From contig NZ_WBMS02000052.1 in the NCBI RefSeq assembly GCF_008923205.2, positions 1-64,000 on the forward strand: DNA of 64,000 bases, read 5' to 3'. The notes below the pieces were generated by a model, which saw nothing but the letters and a program-made list of their open reading frames with translations, had not been told where the DNA came from and made no database searches. Within the stretch, counting starts at the first letter, position 1; each line of letters starts with the position of its first letter. This DNA comes from Actinomadura physcomitrii (lineage in GTDB: Bacteria > Actinomycetota > Actinomycetes > Streptosporangiales > Streptosporangiaceae). Of this stretch, positions 1 to 8,603 are shown piece by piece. The translations under genes and the position numbers were made by a program.

Positions 1-2
1 CA

Positions 3-128
3 TCCACTGGCAGAACTGGCGAGACCGGCACCGAGCACGAGCCCGCTGGCACCACCAACGAACCCGCCTCCGCCGACCACTCGAACACGCATACCCGCAG
101 CTCACCTAACGAAATGCGGCTGCCGTAG
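3..128 (+). CDS. possible 3' end of an unidentified gene
   Basis: Frame 3 is open from the window edge to a TAG at 126-128, and its third codon positions are richer in G/C than those of frame 2, which is also open to a stop near 110. The 41 residues are low-complexity (Thr, Ser, Pro, Glu) and match nothing I know. It may be the disordered tail of a gene that begins before the window, or it may be noncoding. Confidence 0.25.
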   Translation, partial: STGRTGETGTEHEPAGTTNEPASADHSNTHTRSSPNEMRLP

Positions 129-470
129 TAGCGACACCCGCCAGAGACAGATCAATAATGCGGATGAATCGCCCGTGACGCGGGCCCGCGTCGACGCGGC
201 AAGAGCGACATATTGCCCACCGACGAAAGCTTGACCCGACGATCTCGGCTGAACGAAGAGCCAGGTCGCCCGGCTTTCGCACGCTCACCTCGGCTTTGCC
301 TGCGCCCACCGGACGATGTCGCTCGACACATATTCGCAGGTCAGCGCGTTTTGGAACGCATCCAGCGACGCTTCAGCGACACCGCGTCCGTCCCAGAAGT
401 GTCGCTGAGGTGTTCCCGCCGTGGCCCATACCTGCTGGCAACAGTTCGCAGCGACCAGCAGGAGACCACC
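129..470. other. intergenic, upstream of the sigma-like gene
   Basis: About 340 bases without a convincing gene. The frame of the downstream gene stays open back to 213, but this stretch lacks the codon bias of a gene and a good ribosome site lies just before the ATG at 471. The only structure I can point to is the inverted repeat at 431-462. No clear -35/-10 pair was seen. Confidence 0.4.
431..462 (+). promoter_or_regulatory. inverted repeat that covers the ribosome site of the sigma-like gene
   Basis: CCTGCTGG at 431-438 is repeated in reverse complement as CCAGCAGG at 455-462, with a 16-base loop. The right arm overlaps the AGCAGGAG ribosome-binding stretch that serves the ATG at 471. In mRNA this GC-rich 8-bp stem could hide the ribosome site. 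The repeat is visible in the sequence; the regulatory role is inference. Confidence 0.4.
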
Positions 471-1268
471 ATGACCACCCGGCAGACCGCCGAAGCCACC
501 ATCGCCAGCTCCGGCGCCATCGCGTCCCAGCCGACCCGCCACGACGCGGTCAACGCCCTCGACGTCGCCGAGCACTCCTTCCAGCAGCTGACCTCAGGTC
601 CGACGCCGCTCGCGATCGACGGCCGCTCCATAGGGCATGGTCTTCCCACCCGCTCTATCAACCTGCGCGAACTTCGCACGCTGCTGCTGCAGCGGGGCGA
701 CTGCGGTGACCTCAAGGACGCGGCCTGGAGGGAGCTGGTGCGGCGAGCCCGTACCGGCGATCCCGCCTGGGTGGTGGGCTGCCTCGGCGTGGCCATGCCA
801 GGGCTGAGGAACATCGCCGCCCGGGTCGTTCGCAGCACCCCGAGCCGTCACGTGGACGACGTCGTCTCGGAGCTGGTCGCCGAGTTCATCACGCAACTGG
901 CCAGGGTCGACATCGACCGCCGGGGCATCGCCGTGCGCCTGCTGGCCTGGGCTCGCAAGAGCGCACTGCGCGCCCGGGGGCGCGAGATGCGGCAGGAGGC
1001 CTGCGACCTGCCGCAGGTCGCCGCCCCAGCGACGAGGTCGGACGTCGATCCGGCGGACCTCCTCGACAGCGCCGCACGATTGCAGATCATCAGCTGGGAT
1101 GCCGCCGAGCTGATCAGAGCGACCCGCCTGAACGGTGGTGCGCTGTCGGAGATCGCCCAGCGTCGCAGCGTATCGGCGAACCAGATGTACAAGCAGCGGA
1201 GGGTGGCGGAGGCCAGGCTCGTCGCCGCTATCCGCGACGGCCGGGTCCACGCGGGCGCCGGCACGTGA
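471..1268 (+). CDS. sigma-factor-like DNA-binding protein (265 aa)
   Basis: The start is the ATG at 471, preceded by AGCAGGAG at normal spacing; the frame is open further upstream but without a ribosome site. The N-terminal 50 residues are unremarkable. The middle (about 65-160) is helical and rich in Leu/Arg/Ala, like sigma region 2. The C-terminus (about 214-255, with ALSEIAQRRSVSANQMYKQR) reads as a region-4-type helix-turn-helix. It is therefore probably a divergent ECF-like sigma factor or an orphan regulator. It lies just ahead of the pilus operon and could control it; that link is positional only. A leader hairpin overlaps its ribosome site. Confidence 0.65.
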   Translation: MTTRQTAEATIASSGAIASQPTRHDAVNALDVAEHSFQQLTSGPTPLAIDGRSIGHGLPTRSINLRELRTLLLQRGDCGDLKDAAWRELVRRARTGDPAWVVGCLGVAMPGLRNIAARVVRSTPSRHVDDVVSELVAEFITQLARVDIDRRGIAVRLLAWARKSALRARGREMRQEACDLPQVAAPATRSDVDPADLLDSAARLQIISWDAAELIRATRLNGGALSEIAQRRSVSANQMYKQRRVAEARLVAAIRDGRVHAGAGT

Positions 1269-1531
1269 GCCGTCCGAAGCATCGCTCACCCGGACGCACA
1301 CATTCAGCAAACCGCCGAAATGAGTTCATTTCAGCTCGCAAGCGACAAAGGGAATGCAACTCGAAGAGCCTTGGCCTCGCCTGTACAAGGATTTGCCCTT
1401 GCGGCAATGTGAAGGCGAAGCGCACTATCCGGTTCGCGTCTACCATCGCACCGCACCCACGACTTGTCGCTGGTAGAAGCGCTCAACCGGCTCGACCTCC
1501 CGGATCTGCCGATCAAGAAAGTGGACACAAC

Positions 1532-2086
1532 GTGAACAGAGATCGACAGCGCTCAGATGGGCGACCACCGCACCTCTCCGGCGCTATGGCAGGCGCCATT
1601 GGATTGGCCCTGCTTCTCTCCGGGTGTGCCGACCAGGGCGCGAATGCGGTCCTCCCCACCACCAGCCGCACGGCAACTCCGTCGCCACACTCCGCAAGCG
1701 ATGAGGTCACCAATTCGTACACGAGCCTCGTGGCCGTGCTGGATCATGCGGACTCCCTTCCCGCGGATTCACGTCGACGGGAATTGTCGGCGCGCCTGGC
1801 CGATCCGCAACTGTCACGCGTGCTCGATCGCATCGAGCAGATGCACGCCAAGCACCTCGCGTCGTACGGGACGTCCGTCGTCCATGTCAGCAACGTCCGC
1901 GTCGATGGAGCGAACGCGATCCTCCGTGACTGCCAGGACTCCAGCAACGCCGGACTCATGAACACCGTCACGCACAAGAAGGTGAACCGCGGCCTCAAGG
2001 AGGAAGGCATCAAGGCGTACCTGTCCAAGGGCGGCGACGGGGTGTGGCGGGTGACCAAGATGGTCTCGCTCGGCAAGGGCTGCTGA
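1532..2086 (+). CDS. small secreted lipoprotein (184 aa)
   Basis: A GTG start at 1532 gives a short basic N-terminus, a hydrophobic stretch (about 18-30) and a lipobox ending LLSGC, with the lipid-attached Cys at 32; the longer open frame to 1265 would bury that signal. After the Cys comes a Ser/Thr/Pro-rich linker and a compact C-terminal domain (about 65-184) of mixed charge with two more Cys, including the last residue. I do not recognise the domain. Its stop lies 2 bases before the ATG of the next secreted protein, so it is the first gene of the Tad-type pilus operon. It may be an envelope factor for pilus assembly (inferred from context). Confidence 0.7.
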   Translation: MNRDRQRSDGRPPHLSGAMAGAIGLALLLSGCADQGANAVLPTTSRTATPSPHSASDEVTNSYTSLVAVLDHADSLPADSRRRELSARLADPQLSRVLDRIEQMHAKHLASYGTSVVHVSNVRVDGANAILRDCQDSSNAGLMNTVTHKKVNRGLKEEGIKAYLSKGGDGVWRVTKMVSLGKGC

Positions 2087-2088
2087 GG

Positions 2089-2862
2089 ATGGGCGTCACC
2101 CCACTTCTCGTCCTCGCGGGCGGCGCGGCAACCGCTCATGCGGTCGCCGCCGCGCCGGCACCGCAGGACCCGCTGCCTCCGGTCGCCAACAAGCAGGGCT
2201 ACCTGTACGGCGCGCAGGCCGACGGCAGCACCGTGGACCCGTCGCCTGCCGCGCCCGAGGGCAAGAGCCGGCCCATCGAGAAGTCCGACGACATCGGGCC
2301 GCATGACTGCCGGACGCTCAGCGGCAACGTGCAGGTCTGCACCCCGGCACACCCGAACGGCAAGACGCCGAGGATCTCACCGGGCGAGCTGGCGCTCACC
2401 CGGTGGGCACAGCTGCCGATCCCGGCGCCCGTGGTCCGGACGGCGCCGCCGCGCCGCTCCGAGGGGCTGGTCGGTCTTCCGGAGTGGTTCTGGGTGACCA
2501 ACTGGAAGCCGCTGAACGGGCGCGCCGCTGCGCGAGGAGTGTGGGTGCGGGTGACGGCCCGGCCGCAGAGCATGACGATCGATCCCGGTTACGGCGAGCG
2601 GGCCGTCGGCTGCCCCGGCCCTGGGACGCCCTACGACAAGTCGCGACCGGCGAGCTCGCAGCACACCCCGTGTTCCTACACCTTCTCTCATTCCTCGCTG
2701 CGGCAGCCGGGCCATGCCTACCGGGTGCGGGTGACCGTGGTGTGGAGCGGAACCTGGGTCGGCTCGGACGGCTCCAGCGGGGTTCTGCCACCGGCGAGCC
2801 GATCGACGACCTTCCGCCTCCGAGTAGCCGAGGCCCAAGCCCTCTACGGAAAAGGAACGTGA
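2089..2862 (+). CDS. secreted protein of the pilus operon (257 aa)
   Basis: The ATG at 2089 directly follows the lipoprotein stop and gives an uncharged signal peptide of about 20 residues ending near AHAVAA. The mature part has a Pro-rich segment, a conserved-looking Trp-rich core (LPEWFWVTNW, about residues 131-140) and four Cys that could form disulphides, two of them near TLSGNVQVC. This fits an extracytoplasmic protein of unknown fold. Genes in this position of actinobacterial tad-like loci are usually annotated as hypothetical. It overlaps the next gene by one base (TGATG at 2860-2864), which suggests coupled translation. Confidence 0.75.
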   Translation: MGVTPLLVLAGGAATAHAVAAAPAPQDPLPPVANKQGYLYGAQADGSTVDPSPAAPEGKSRPIEKSDDIGPHDCRTLSGNVQVCTPAHPNGKTPRISPGELALTRWAQLPIPAPVVRTAPPRRSEGLVGLPEWFWVTNWKPLNGRAAARGVWVRVTARPQSMTIDPGYGERAVGCPGPGTPYDKSRPASSQHTPCSYTFSHSSLRQPGHAYRVRVTVVWSGTWVGSDGSSGVLPPASRSTTFRLRVAEAQALYGKGT

Positions 2863-3560
2863 TGACAGCGCTCGGGAAGAGGACCCGCCGCGATACCGGG
2901 TCGGCGAAGCCGGCGGCGTCCTTCAAGCCGCTACCAAGGCAGAGGCGCCCCGCCTGGATGGTGGGTGGCGTGGCGCTGGCCGTGATCGCGACGGTGGTGA
3001 ACGTGGGCGTGTACCGCGCGTCCGATCAGCGGGTCGCGGTGGTGCGGCTGGCGCGGGACGTCCCCTCCGGGCATCAGCTGGTGCGGAGCGACCTGGACGT
3101 GACGCGCGCCGCGGTGGACGCGACGGTGCCGACGGTCCCCGAACGCCAGTTGCCACAGGTCGTGGGGAAACGCACGGCGAAGAGCCTGAGCAAGGGCACG
3201 CTGCTGGCGGGGTCGCAGCTCACCGCGCAGGCCGTCCCTGGGAAAGGCCAGGCGCTGGTGACCGTGCCGCTGAAGGCCGGTTCGATGCCGCTCGGCCTGA
3301 CGCCGGGCTGGCGGGTCCAGGCCGTGTTCACCACCGGCGCGCAGGACCGGAGCACCGACGACGGCGCACCGCTTGGAAGCGATCGCTCATCGGCCGACGA
3401 GCCGGGAAACGTGCAGGCCGTGGTCGAGGAGGTCGGCGCCGCCAATGCCGAGGGCACGGTTCCGGTGCAGTTGCTGGTGGCCGACTCGGACGCGATGACG
3501 GTCGCGCGGAAAGCGGCGGACGGCCTCGTCGTGCTCATCGTGACGGAAAGGCTGGGCTGA
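2862..3560 (+). CDS. SAF-domain pilus assembly protein, CpaB/RcpC-like (232 aa)
   Basis: The ATG at 2862 overlaps the previous stop and has a purine-rich GGAAAAGGAACG ribosome site. A cytoplasmic basic N-terminus is followed by one membrane helix (about 32-52, WMVGGVALAVIATVVNVGVY), and then an SAF domain (about 58-125) with the typical ARDVPSGHQL opening and a following extracytoplasmic domain. CpaB/RcpC proteins of the Flp pilus carry this SAF fold and help secretin or pilus assembly; in Gram-positive bacteria the exact partner is less clear. Its position directly before the ATPase genes supports the assignment. Confidence 0.8.
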   Translation: MTALGKRTRRDTGSAKPAASFKPLPRQRRPAWMVGGVALAVIATVVNVGVYRASDQRVAVVRLARDVPSGHQLVRSDLDVTRAAVDATVPTVPERQLPQVVGKRTAKSLSKGTLLAGSQLTAQAVPGKGQALVTVPLKAGSMPLGLTPGWRVQAVFTTGAQDRSTDDGAPLGSDRSSADEPGNVQAVVEEVGAANAEGTVPVQLLVADSDAMTVARKAADGLVVLIVTERLG

Positions 3561-3562
3561 CC

Positions 3563-4384
3563 ATGGCGCTGTACTGCCTGCTGTCGCCGGGCGGCTCACC
3601 CGGGGTGACGACGACCGCGCTCGGGCTGGCACTGACATGGACGGACCGGGTGCTGCTGGCCGAATGCGACCCGATGGGGCGCCGCGTGCTCCCCGGGTTC
3701 ATGGCCGATCGGCTCAACGGCCCGGTCGGCCCCGGCCTCCTCGGGCTGGCGATGACCGCGCCGGCCGTCGGGCACGGGCCGCTCCCGCTGGAGGAGTACA
3801 CGCTGCCGATACTCGATGACGGCCGCGTGGCGCTGTTGCATGGGCTGCGGGACGCCCGGCACGCGCGCCATCTCGCCGGGCTCTGGAGTCCGCTCGCGGA
3901 AACCCTGCTGGCCCGCGAGGGCGATGTACTCGCGGACCTGGGACGCATGGGCGGCCAGGACACCCCGGTCGAGCTTCTGCGGCACGCGGATGCCGTGGTC
4001 ATGGTCCTCAAGCCGACGCTGGTGCATGTCGATGCCGCCGGGGCACGGCTGAACGCCCTGAAAGAGGTGGTGAGCGAGCAGGCCCAGGTCGGCTTGTGCC
4101 TGATCGAGGACGGCGGCCACAACCGGGGGTACGGCGCGGGCGAGGTCGAGCGGGCCTTGGGGGTGCCGGTGCTGACCGTGCTCCCGTGGTCGTCGGCGGA
4201 CGCGTCCGTGCTGTCGGACGGAGCGCCTTCGCGCCGGCTGTTCATGGCCTCGCTGCTGATGCAGTCGCTGGGGCGACTCGGACGCCGGATGCGCAAGACG
4301 GTCGGTAGACCGTCCGTGTCGAGCATCAACGAAGAATGCCTCGTCGAGGCACCCGCCGTGCCCGCACCGGCGGGGCGCTCGTGA
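3563..4384 (+). CDS. ParA/MinD-fold protein of the pilus locus with degenerate P-loop (273 aa)
   Basis: The fold order is that of CpaE/MinD proteins: an N-terminal strand followed by a glycine-rich loop (residues 8-17, SPGGSPGVTT) and then a helix. The loop departs from the deviant Walker A KGGxGKTT: the signature lysine is Pro9 and the P-loop lysine is Val15. Downstream, VLLAECDPMG (about 29-38) resembles the switch region, and AVVMVLKPTLVHVDAA (about 146-161) the Walker B-side strands. It probably still positions the machinery but may not hydrolyse ATP (inference). The start is 2 bases after the SAF gene, and the stop overlaps the cpaF-like GTG. Confidence 0.75.
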   Translation: MALYCLLSPGGSPGVTTTALGLALTWTDRVLLAECDPMGRRVLPGFMADRLNGPVGPGLLGLAMTAPAVGHGPLPLEEYTLPILDDGRVALLHGLRDARHARHLAGLWSPLAETLLAREGDVLADLGRMGGQDTPVELLRHADAVVMVLKPTLVHVDAAGARLNALKEVVSEQAQVGLCLIEDGGHNRGYGAGEVERALGVPVLTVLPWSSADASVLSDGAPSRRLFMASLLMQSLGRLGRRMRKTVGRPSVSSINEECLVEAPAVPAPAGRS

Positions 4385-5733
4385 CCGCCACGGGATGGAC
4401 GGCCGCTGGTCCTCCTCCGAGTGCGACCAGTACCGATGCCGGCGAAGTGAACGTTTGGGCGGCGGCACGCCACGTATCGACTCAACTGGCGGACGCGCTC
4501 GCCGACGACTCGGACCGGGCACGAGCCTGGCAACTGATTGACGCGCAAGTCCAAGCATGGGCTCGCGAGCAACTCGCATCCGGAAGCCCTGTCTCCGCCG
4601 GTCTGGAGCGGCAGGTAGCGCGGCTGGTCTTCGACCGCCGGTTCGGCCTCGGCCCGCTGCAGCCGTACCTGGAACGGTCCGACGTGGAGAACATCGTCGT
4701 CAACGGCTGCCGCCAGACCTGGATCACCTACACTGACGGCTCGAAGAAGCCGGGTCCACCGGTCGCCGAGACCGACGACGACCTCATCGAGTGGGTGCAG
4801 CTGCTGGCCCGGCGTGGCAACACCGGGCGTGAGTTCTCACACGCGTCACCACTGCTGGACGTCGCCCTCGCCGACGGCGTCCGCCTCGCGGTGGTGGGCT
4901 GGGTGTCGCGCCATCCGCACCTGGCCATCCGCGTGCACCGCCTGGTGGACATCACGCTCCCGCAGCTCACCCGGCTCGGCACACTGACCGAGCCACTGGA
5001 GCAGTTCCTCCGCGCCGCGATCAGGGCGCGCCGCAACATCATCGTGTGCGGCGAGGTCAACACCGGCAAGACCACCCTGATCCGCGGCCTGGCCAACGAG
5101 ATCCCGCCGGACGAGCGGATCATCAGCTTGGAGAGCGACTTCGAGCTGTTCCTCGACGACCCGCGCCTGGCGCACCGCCACCACGACGTGGTCGCCATGG
5201 AGGCTCGCCGGGCCAACGCCGAGGACGCGGGCGAAGTGCGGCTCCAGGACCTCGTGCCAGCGTGCCTGCGGCTGAACCCCGACCGGGTGATCGTAGGCGA
5301 GGCCCGGCACGGTGAGTTGGCGCCGATGCTGGAGGTGATGTACTCCGGGGCGCGCGGCTCGATGTGCACCCTTCACGTGCACCGCCCGGAACACGTCTTC
5401 AGCCGCGTCGTCCAGTTGGGTCGCCGCGCCGACCTCGGCCTGGCCGCCGACGACCTGCACCTGATGTTCGGACTCGCCCAGCCCCTCGTCGTCCACCTCG
5501 AACGCGATCCGGCCGACAACGCGCGGTACGTCTCGCAGGTGATGGAGGTCGGCCCGCCCGCGGACGCGACCGAACCGACCCGCAACCTCATCTTCACCCC
5601 CGGACCCGATGGGCGCGCCACCCCGTCGGGCGGGCACATCAGCGCCGAACTGCTGGACGAACTGGTCGGGCACGGCTTCGATCCGGCCCTCTTGGCCCCG
5701 GAAGAAGCCATCGCGGGCGGAGGATGGACATGA
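4381..5733 (+). CDS. tadA: Tad/Flp pilus motor ATPase, CpaF/TadA family (450 aa)
   Basis: A secretion-type hexameric ATPase that powers assembly of the Flp-like pilus at the inner face of the membrane. Seen in the sequence: an N-terminal domain (about 80-200), a Walker A GEVNTGKTT at about 224-232, an Asp box-like stretch, a Walker B-side NPDRVIVGEARHGE at about 299-312 and the His-box-type SGARGSMCTLH at about 325-335. The GTG at 4381 forms a GTGA overlap with the ParA-like stop and was preferred to the in-frame ATG at 4336, which lies inside the previous gene. Length matches CpaF proteins. Its stop overlaps the tadB-like start. Confidence 0.93.
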   Translation: MTATGWTAAGPPPSATSTDAGEVNVWAAARHVSTQLADALADDSDRARAWQLIDAQVQAWAREQLASGSPVSAGLERQVARLVFDRRFGLGPLQPYLERSDVENIVVNGCRQTWITYTDGSKKPGPPVAETDDDLIEWVQLLARRGNTGREFSHASPLLDVALADGVRLAVVGWVSRHPHLAIRVHRLVDITLPQLTRLGTLTEPLEQFLRAAIRARRNIIVCGEVNTGKTTLIRGLANEIPPDERIISLESDFELFLDDPRLAHRHHDVVAMEARRANAEDAGEVRLQDLVPACLRLNPDRVIVGEARHGELAPMLEVMYSGARGSMCTLHVHRPEHVFSRVVQLGRRADLGLAADDLHLMFGLAQPLVVHLERDPADNARYVSQVMEVGPPADATEPTRNLIFTPGPDGRATPSGGHISAELLDELVGHGFDPALLAPEEAIAGGGWT

Positions 5734-6608
5734 TGTCGGTGCTGGCCGGGCTCGCGGGCCTCTGCACCGCCGCAGCCGTCCTCGTGTTCGTCGCCGGAGC
5801 CCGCGGGATCGAATTCGGGAGCCGGACCGCCCGGCCACCATCCCGGCTGCGAGCCGCGATGCGTTCGGCAGCATCACCGGGTCGGCGGAATCGGCTGCTG
5901 GGCGGGCTGACGGCCGGGGTGATGGTGGTGATCGCAACCGGCTGGCCGGTCGCCGCGCTGGCCGTCGCTGCCGGCGTGTACGCAGTGCCGCCGATGCTTT
6001 CGGGACGGCCGCCACAGCGCCGGATCGCGCGGCTGGAAGCGCTGGCGCAATGGTCGCGACGGCTGGCCGAGATGATGGGCGCCAGCCGCGGTTTGGAGCA
6101 GGCGCTGGCCGACAGCGCCCGCGTCGCACCCGAGGCGATCCGCGCGCCGGTCACCGTGCTGGCCGGACGGCTGAACAACCACGCCAGCACCGAGCAGGCG
6201 CTCCGGGCGTTCGCCGACGAACTCGACGACCCGATCGGCGACCTGATCGCCTGCGCACTGATCCTGGCCGCCCGCCGCCGCGGCCGCGGAACCCGCGAGG
6301 CGCTGAACCTGCTGGCCGACGCCGTCGAGCAGGAGGTCCTTGTCCGCCGGGACGTCGAGGCCGAACGGGCCGGACTGCGGACCACCCTCCTCGTCATCGT
6401 GGGATCCGTTACCGCGCTCAGCGCTCTGTTCGCCGCGTCCCAGACCCTGGCCGCCCCTTACGGGACACCACTGGGGCAGACAGTGCTGGCCGTGGTCGCC
6501 GCCCTGTATGCGGGCGGGCTCTGGTGGATGCGACGGATCGCCGTCCTGTCCACCGGCGCCCGCTTCGTCCACACGCCCGCTGTCTCTGGGAAGGAAGCGC
6601 ATCCATGA
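5730..6608 (+). CDS. tadB: Tad pilus membrane platform protein TadB-like (T2SSF domain)
   Basis: About 292 residues with an N-terminal membrane helix, a second hydrophobic pair (about 58-90), a long cytoplasmic helical segment (about 110-225: the T2SSF domain, with MMGASRGLEQALADSA and LALLAARRRGRG-type patterns) and two C-terminal membrane helices. This is the layout of TadB, the inner-membrane platform that TadA drives. GGAGG at 5719-5723 precedes three close ATGs (5724, 5730, 5733); 5730 and 5733 have better spacing. It overlaps both neighbours, so it is translated with them. Confidence 0.87.
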   Translation: MMSVLAGLAGLCTAAAVLVFVAGARGIEFGSRTARPPSRLRAAMRSAASPGRRNRLLGGLTAGVMVVIATGWPVAALAVAAGVYAVPPMLSGRPPQRRIARLEALAQWSRRLAEMMGASRGLEQALADSARVAPEAIRAPVTVLAGRLNNHASTEQALRAFADELDDPIGDLIACALILAARRRGRGTREALNLLADAVEQEVLVRRDVEAERAGLRTTLLVIVGSVTALSALFAASQTLAAPYGTPLGQTVLAVVAALYAGGLWWMRRIAVLSTGARFVHTPAVSGKEAHP

Positions 6609-7495
6609 CCGCCCTCGTCGCTCTCGCCGGCTGCCTCACCGCCATCGGCGTCGTGCTGTTCGCGCGAGGGTTCCAGCCCGCGCCGCCGCGCCTGGACGCC
6701 GCACTCGCCCGCCTCCAGGCAGCCGCGCTTCCTCCTGTCCCGGCCGAAACCGTGAGCAGGCGCGATCGGCTGGGCCAATGGCTCGTCGCGAAAGTCGCGC
6801 GTCCGGCCGGGCCGCTCGCGGTTCCACGAGCCGATCTGAGGTTGCTGGAGCTGCCCGTCGAACGATTCATGCTGGACAAGCTCGCGCTCTTCCTCACCGG
6901 CCTGGCCGCCCCTCCTCTGCTGACGGGCATGATCGCCCTGGCTGGAGGCTCACTGCCATGGACCCTGCCGACGCTCGGCTCGCTGGTTCTCGCATCGGTT
7001 CTGGCGTTCGTACCGGACTGGAACGTGCGCGCCCAGGCACGGCAGCGACGCCGCGATTTTCGCTACGCCTTCACCTCCTACCTCCAGCTCGTCGTCCTGG
7101 AACGCGAAGCCGGCGCCGCCCTCAACGCCGCGCTGGAGGAACCAGCGAAGATCACCGGAGGGTGGCCCTTCCTGCGCGTCCACCAGGCGCTGACCCGGGC
7201 CCGGAGCGCCCAGCAGCAGCCCTGGCGCGCACTCGCCGAGCTCGGTGAGGAGATCGGTGTCCGCGACCTGATCGACCTGGCCCACACCGCCGAGATCGCC
7301 GGAACCGAGGGCGCCAAGATGCACGACGTCCTCGTCGCCAAGATCGCGTCGATGCGGCACGAGGCGTCCGCCGACGCACGCGCCGAGGCCAACTCCCGCA
7401 CCACCGCCATGTGGGTGCCGACCAGCCTGCTCATGCTCGGCTTCGTGATCCTCGTCGGCTTCCCGTTCTTCTCCAAACTCCTGGCGTCCGGCTGA
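6605..7495 (+). CDS. tadC: Tad pilus membrane platform protein TadC-like (296 aa)
   Basis: Starts at an ATG that overlaps the tadB stop (ATGA, 6605-6608). A membrane helix at the N-terminus, a hydrophobic pair at about 100-140, a T2SSF-type cytoplasmic domain (about 155-265, with REAGAALNAALEEPA and a matching IAGTEGAKM) and a C-terminal helix (about 272-290). TadB and TadC are paralogues that form the platform. There are 36 bases between its stop and the pilin gene, a gap that allows a different expression level for the pilin. Confidence 0.85.
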   Translation: MTALVALAGCLTAIGVVLFARGFQPAPPRLDAALARLQAAALPPVPAETVSRRDRLGQWLVAKVARPAGPLAVPRADLRLLELPVERFMLDKLALFLTGLAAPPLLTGMIALAGGSLPWTLPTLGSLVLASVLAFVPDWNVRAQARQRRRDFRYAFTSYLQLVVLEREAGAALNAALEEPAKITGGWPFLRVHQALTRARSAQQQPWRALAELGEEIGVRDLIDLAHTAEIAGTEGAKMHDVLVAKIASMRHEASADARAEANSRTTAMWVPTSLLMLGFVILVGFPFFSKLLASG

Positions 7496-7531
7496 GCGGC
7501 CGGGCTCCCACACACGACGCATCGGGGGACC

Positions 7532-7756
7532 ATGAACACACTCAACGCCGCGGCGATCCGCATCGCGGTCGCCGTACACGAGCGAGGCCGACGACTCGCC
7601 GCCAACCTGCGCGACCGAGGCGACCGCGGGTCCGGAGTGGTCGAGACGATCATCATCGTCGCGGGCTTCGCCGGGCTGGCCTTCGTCGTCTACATGGCCG
7701 TGTCCAGCAAGGTGCACGGCTGGATCAACAGGATCCCCGGATCGACTGGCCCATGA
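7532..7756 (+). CDS. Flp-like pilin (74 aa)
   Basis: A tiny protein with a basic N-terminus, then GSGVVETIIIVAGFAGLAFVV: a Gly followed by a hydrophobic helix with Glu at +5, which is the class III (type IV-like) prepilin signal. Cleavage would fall after the Gly at about residue 33, leaving a roughly 41-residue pilin made of one helix plus a short tail. Size and position fit a Flp/Tad pilin subunit. No dedicated TadV-type peptidase gene is visible in the window, so processing would need one elsewhere. GGGG at 7522-7525 lies 6 bases before the ATG. Confidence 0.75.
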   Translation: MNTLNAAAIRIAVAVHERGRRLAANLRDRGDRGSGVVETIIIVAGFAGLAFVVYMAVSSKVHGWINRIPGSTGP

Positions 7757-8148
7757 GAATCCGCACATCCGGCGAGCGCCCCGGCGACACGGGGTCTGCG
7801 ACCGTCGCGGTCGCCATCACCTTCCCAGCTGTGGGGCTTCTGTTCCTGGCCCTCGCCCAAGCGGTCATGGTCTCCGTCGCCCGCGACGTCGCCCAGGCCG
7901 CCGCCGAAGAGGGCCTGCGCGCCGCCCGCGCCAAAGAGGGCTCAACTTCGCGGGGACTTACCGCCGCACAGTCCTTCGCCCACCACGAACCCGTCCTGCA
8001 GGCACCCGCCGTCTCCGTGTCCGGGACGAACACCATTGCGGTACGAGTGACCGGACGCGCCCCGTCACTTCTGCCGGGCGTCCACATCACCGTCCGGCGC
8101 ACTGCCCGCGGCGTTCGAGAACGCTTCACCACCGAAGGCCCCGCATGA
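7753..8148 (+). CDS. TadE-like pseudopilin (131 aa)
   Basis: The ATG at 7753 overlaps the pilin stop (ATGA). After a charged leader of about 14 residues comes DTGSATVAVAITFPAVGLLFLALAQ: a single helix following a Gly-Ser, as in TadE/TadF pseudopilins, though the +5 Glu is replaced. The rest is an extracytoplasmic domain with an Ala-rich helical start (DVAQAAAEEGLRAAR) and beta-rich end. TadE-type proteins are minor pilins needed for Flp pilus formation. The family is clear from layout and context; exact subtype is not. Confidence 0.75.
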   Translation: MRIRTSGERPGDTGSATVAVAITFPAVGLLFLALAQAVMVSVARDVAQAAAEEGLRAARAKEGSTSRGLTAAQSFAHHEPVLQAPAVSVSGTNTIAVRVTGRAPSLLPGVHITVRRTARGVRERFTTEGPA

Positions 8149-8603
8149 CGAGGCAGGCCCGTCGGCGGCTCCGGCGACAGCTCCGGTCGAGCGACGCCGG
8201 GAACGCGGTGGTCGAGACCGCGATCCTCGCGCCGGTGTTCATCGTCTTCCTGGCCGGGCTCCTGGTCGCGATGCGGATCCAGCACGGCAGCTCCATCGTC
8301 GCCCAAGCCGCCGCCGATGCGGCACGCCAGGCGTCCATCGCCCGCACCAGCGCCCAAGCCCAAGCCGCCGCCACCTCCAGCGCCATGGCCACCCTGCACG
8401 ACCGCGGTCTGCACTGCACACCGACCGTCCACCTCGATCTGGCCGGGTTCACGCGCGAGGTAGGGCAGGATGCGACGGTCGCGGCGCGGGTGACCTGCGT
8501 CATCCGGCTCTCCGACGTGGCCCTTCCCGGACTGCCGGGATCGCGAACGGTCACCAAGTCACACCGATCACCCATCGATCCCTATCGAAACAGCACCCGA
8601 TGA
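8145..8603 (+). CDS. TadE-like pseudopilin (152 aa)
   Basis: Overlaps the preceding gene by 4 bases (ATGA at 8145). A basic N-terminus (RRRLRRQLR) leads to DAGNAVVETAILAPVFIVFLAG at about 17-38, the best TadE signature in the locus: Gly19 followed by Glu24 at +5 and a long hydrophobic helix. Two Cys in the C-terminal domain (CTPTVH, VTCVIR) could form a disulphide outside the cell. Likely a minor pilin partner of the neighbouring TadE/TadG proteins. Confidence 0.82.
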   Translation: MTRQARRRLRRQLRSSDAGNAVVETAILAPVFIVFLAGLLVAMRIQHGSSIVAQAAADAARQASIARTSAQAQAAATSSAMATLHDRGLHCTPTVHLDLAGFTREVGQDATVAARVTCVIRLSDVALPGLPGSRTVTKSHRSPIDPYRNSTR

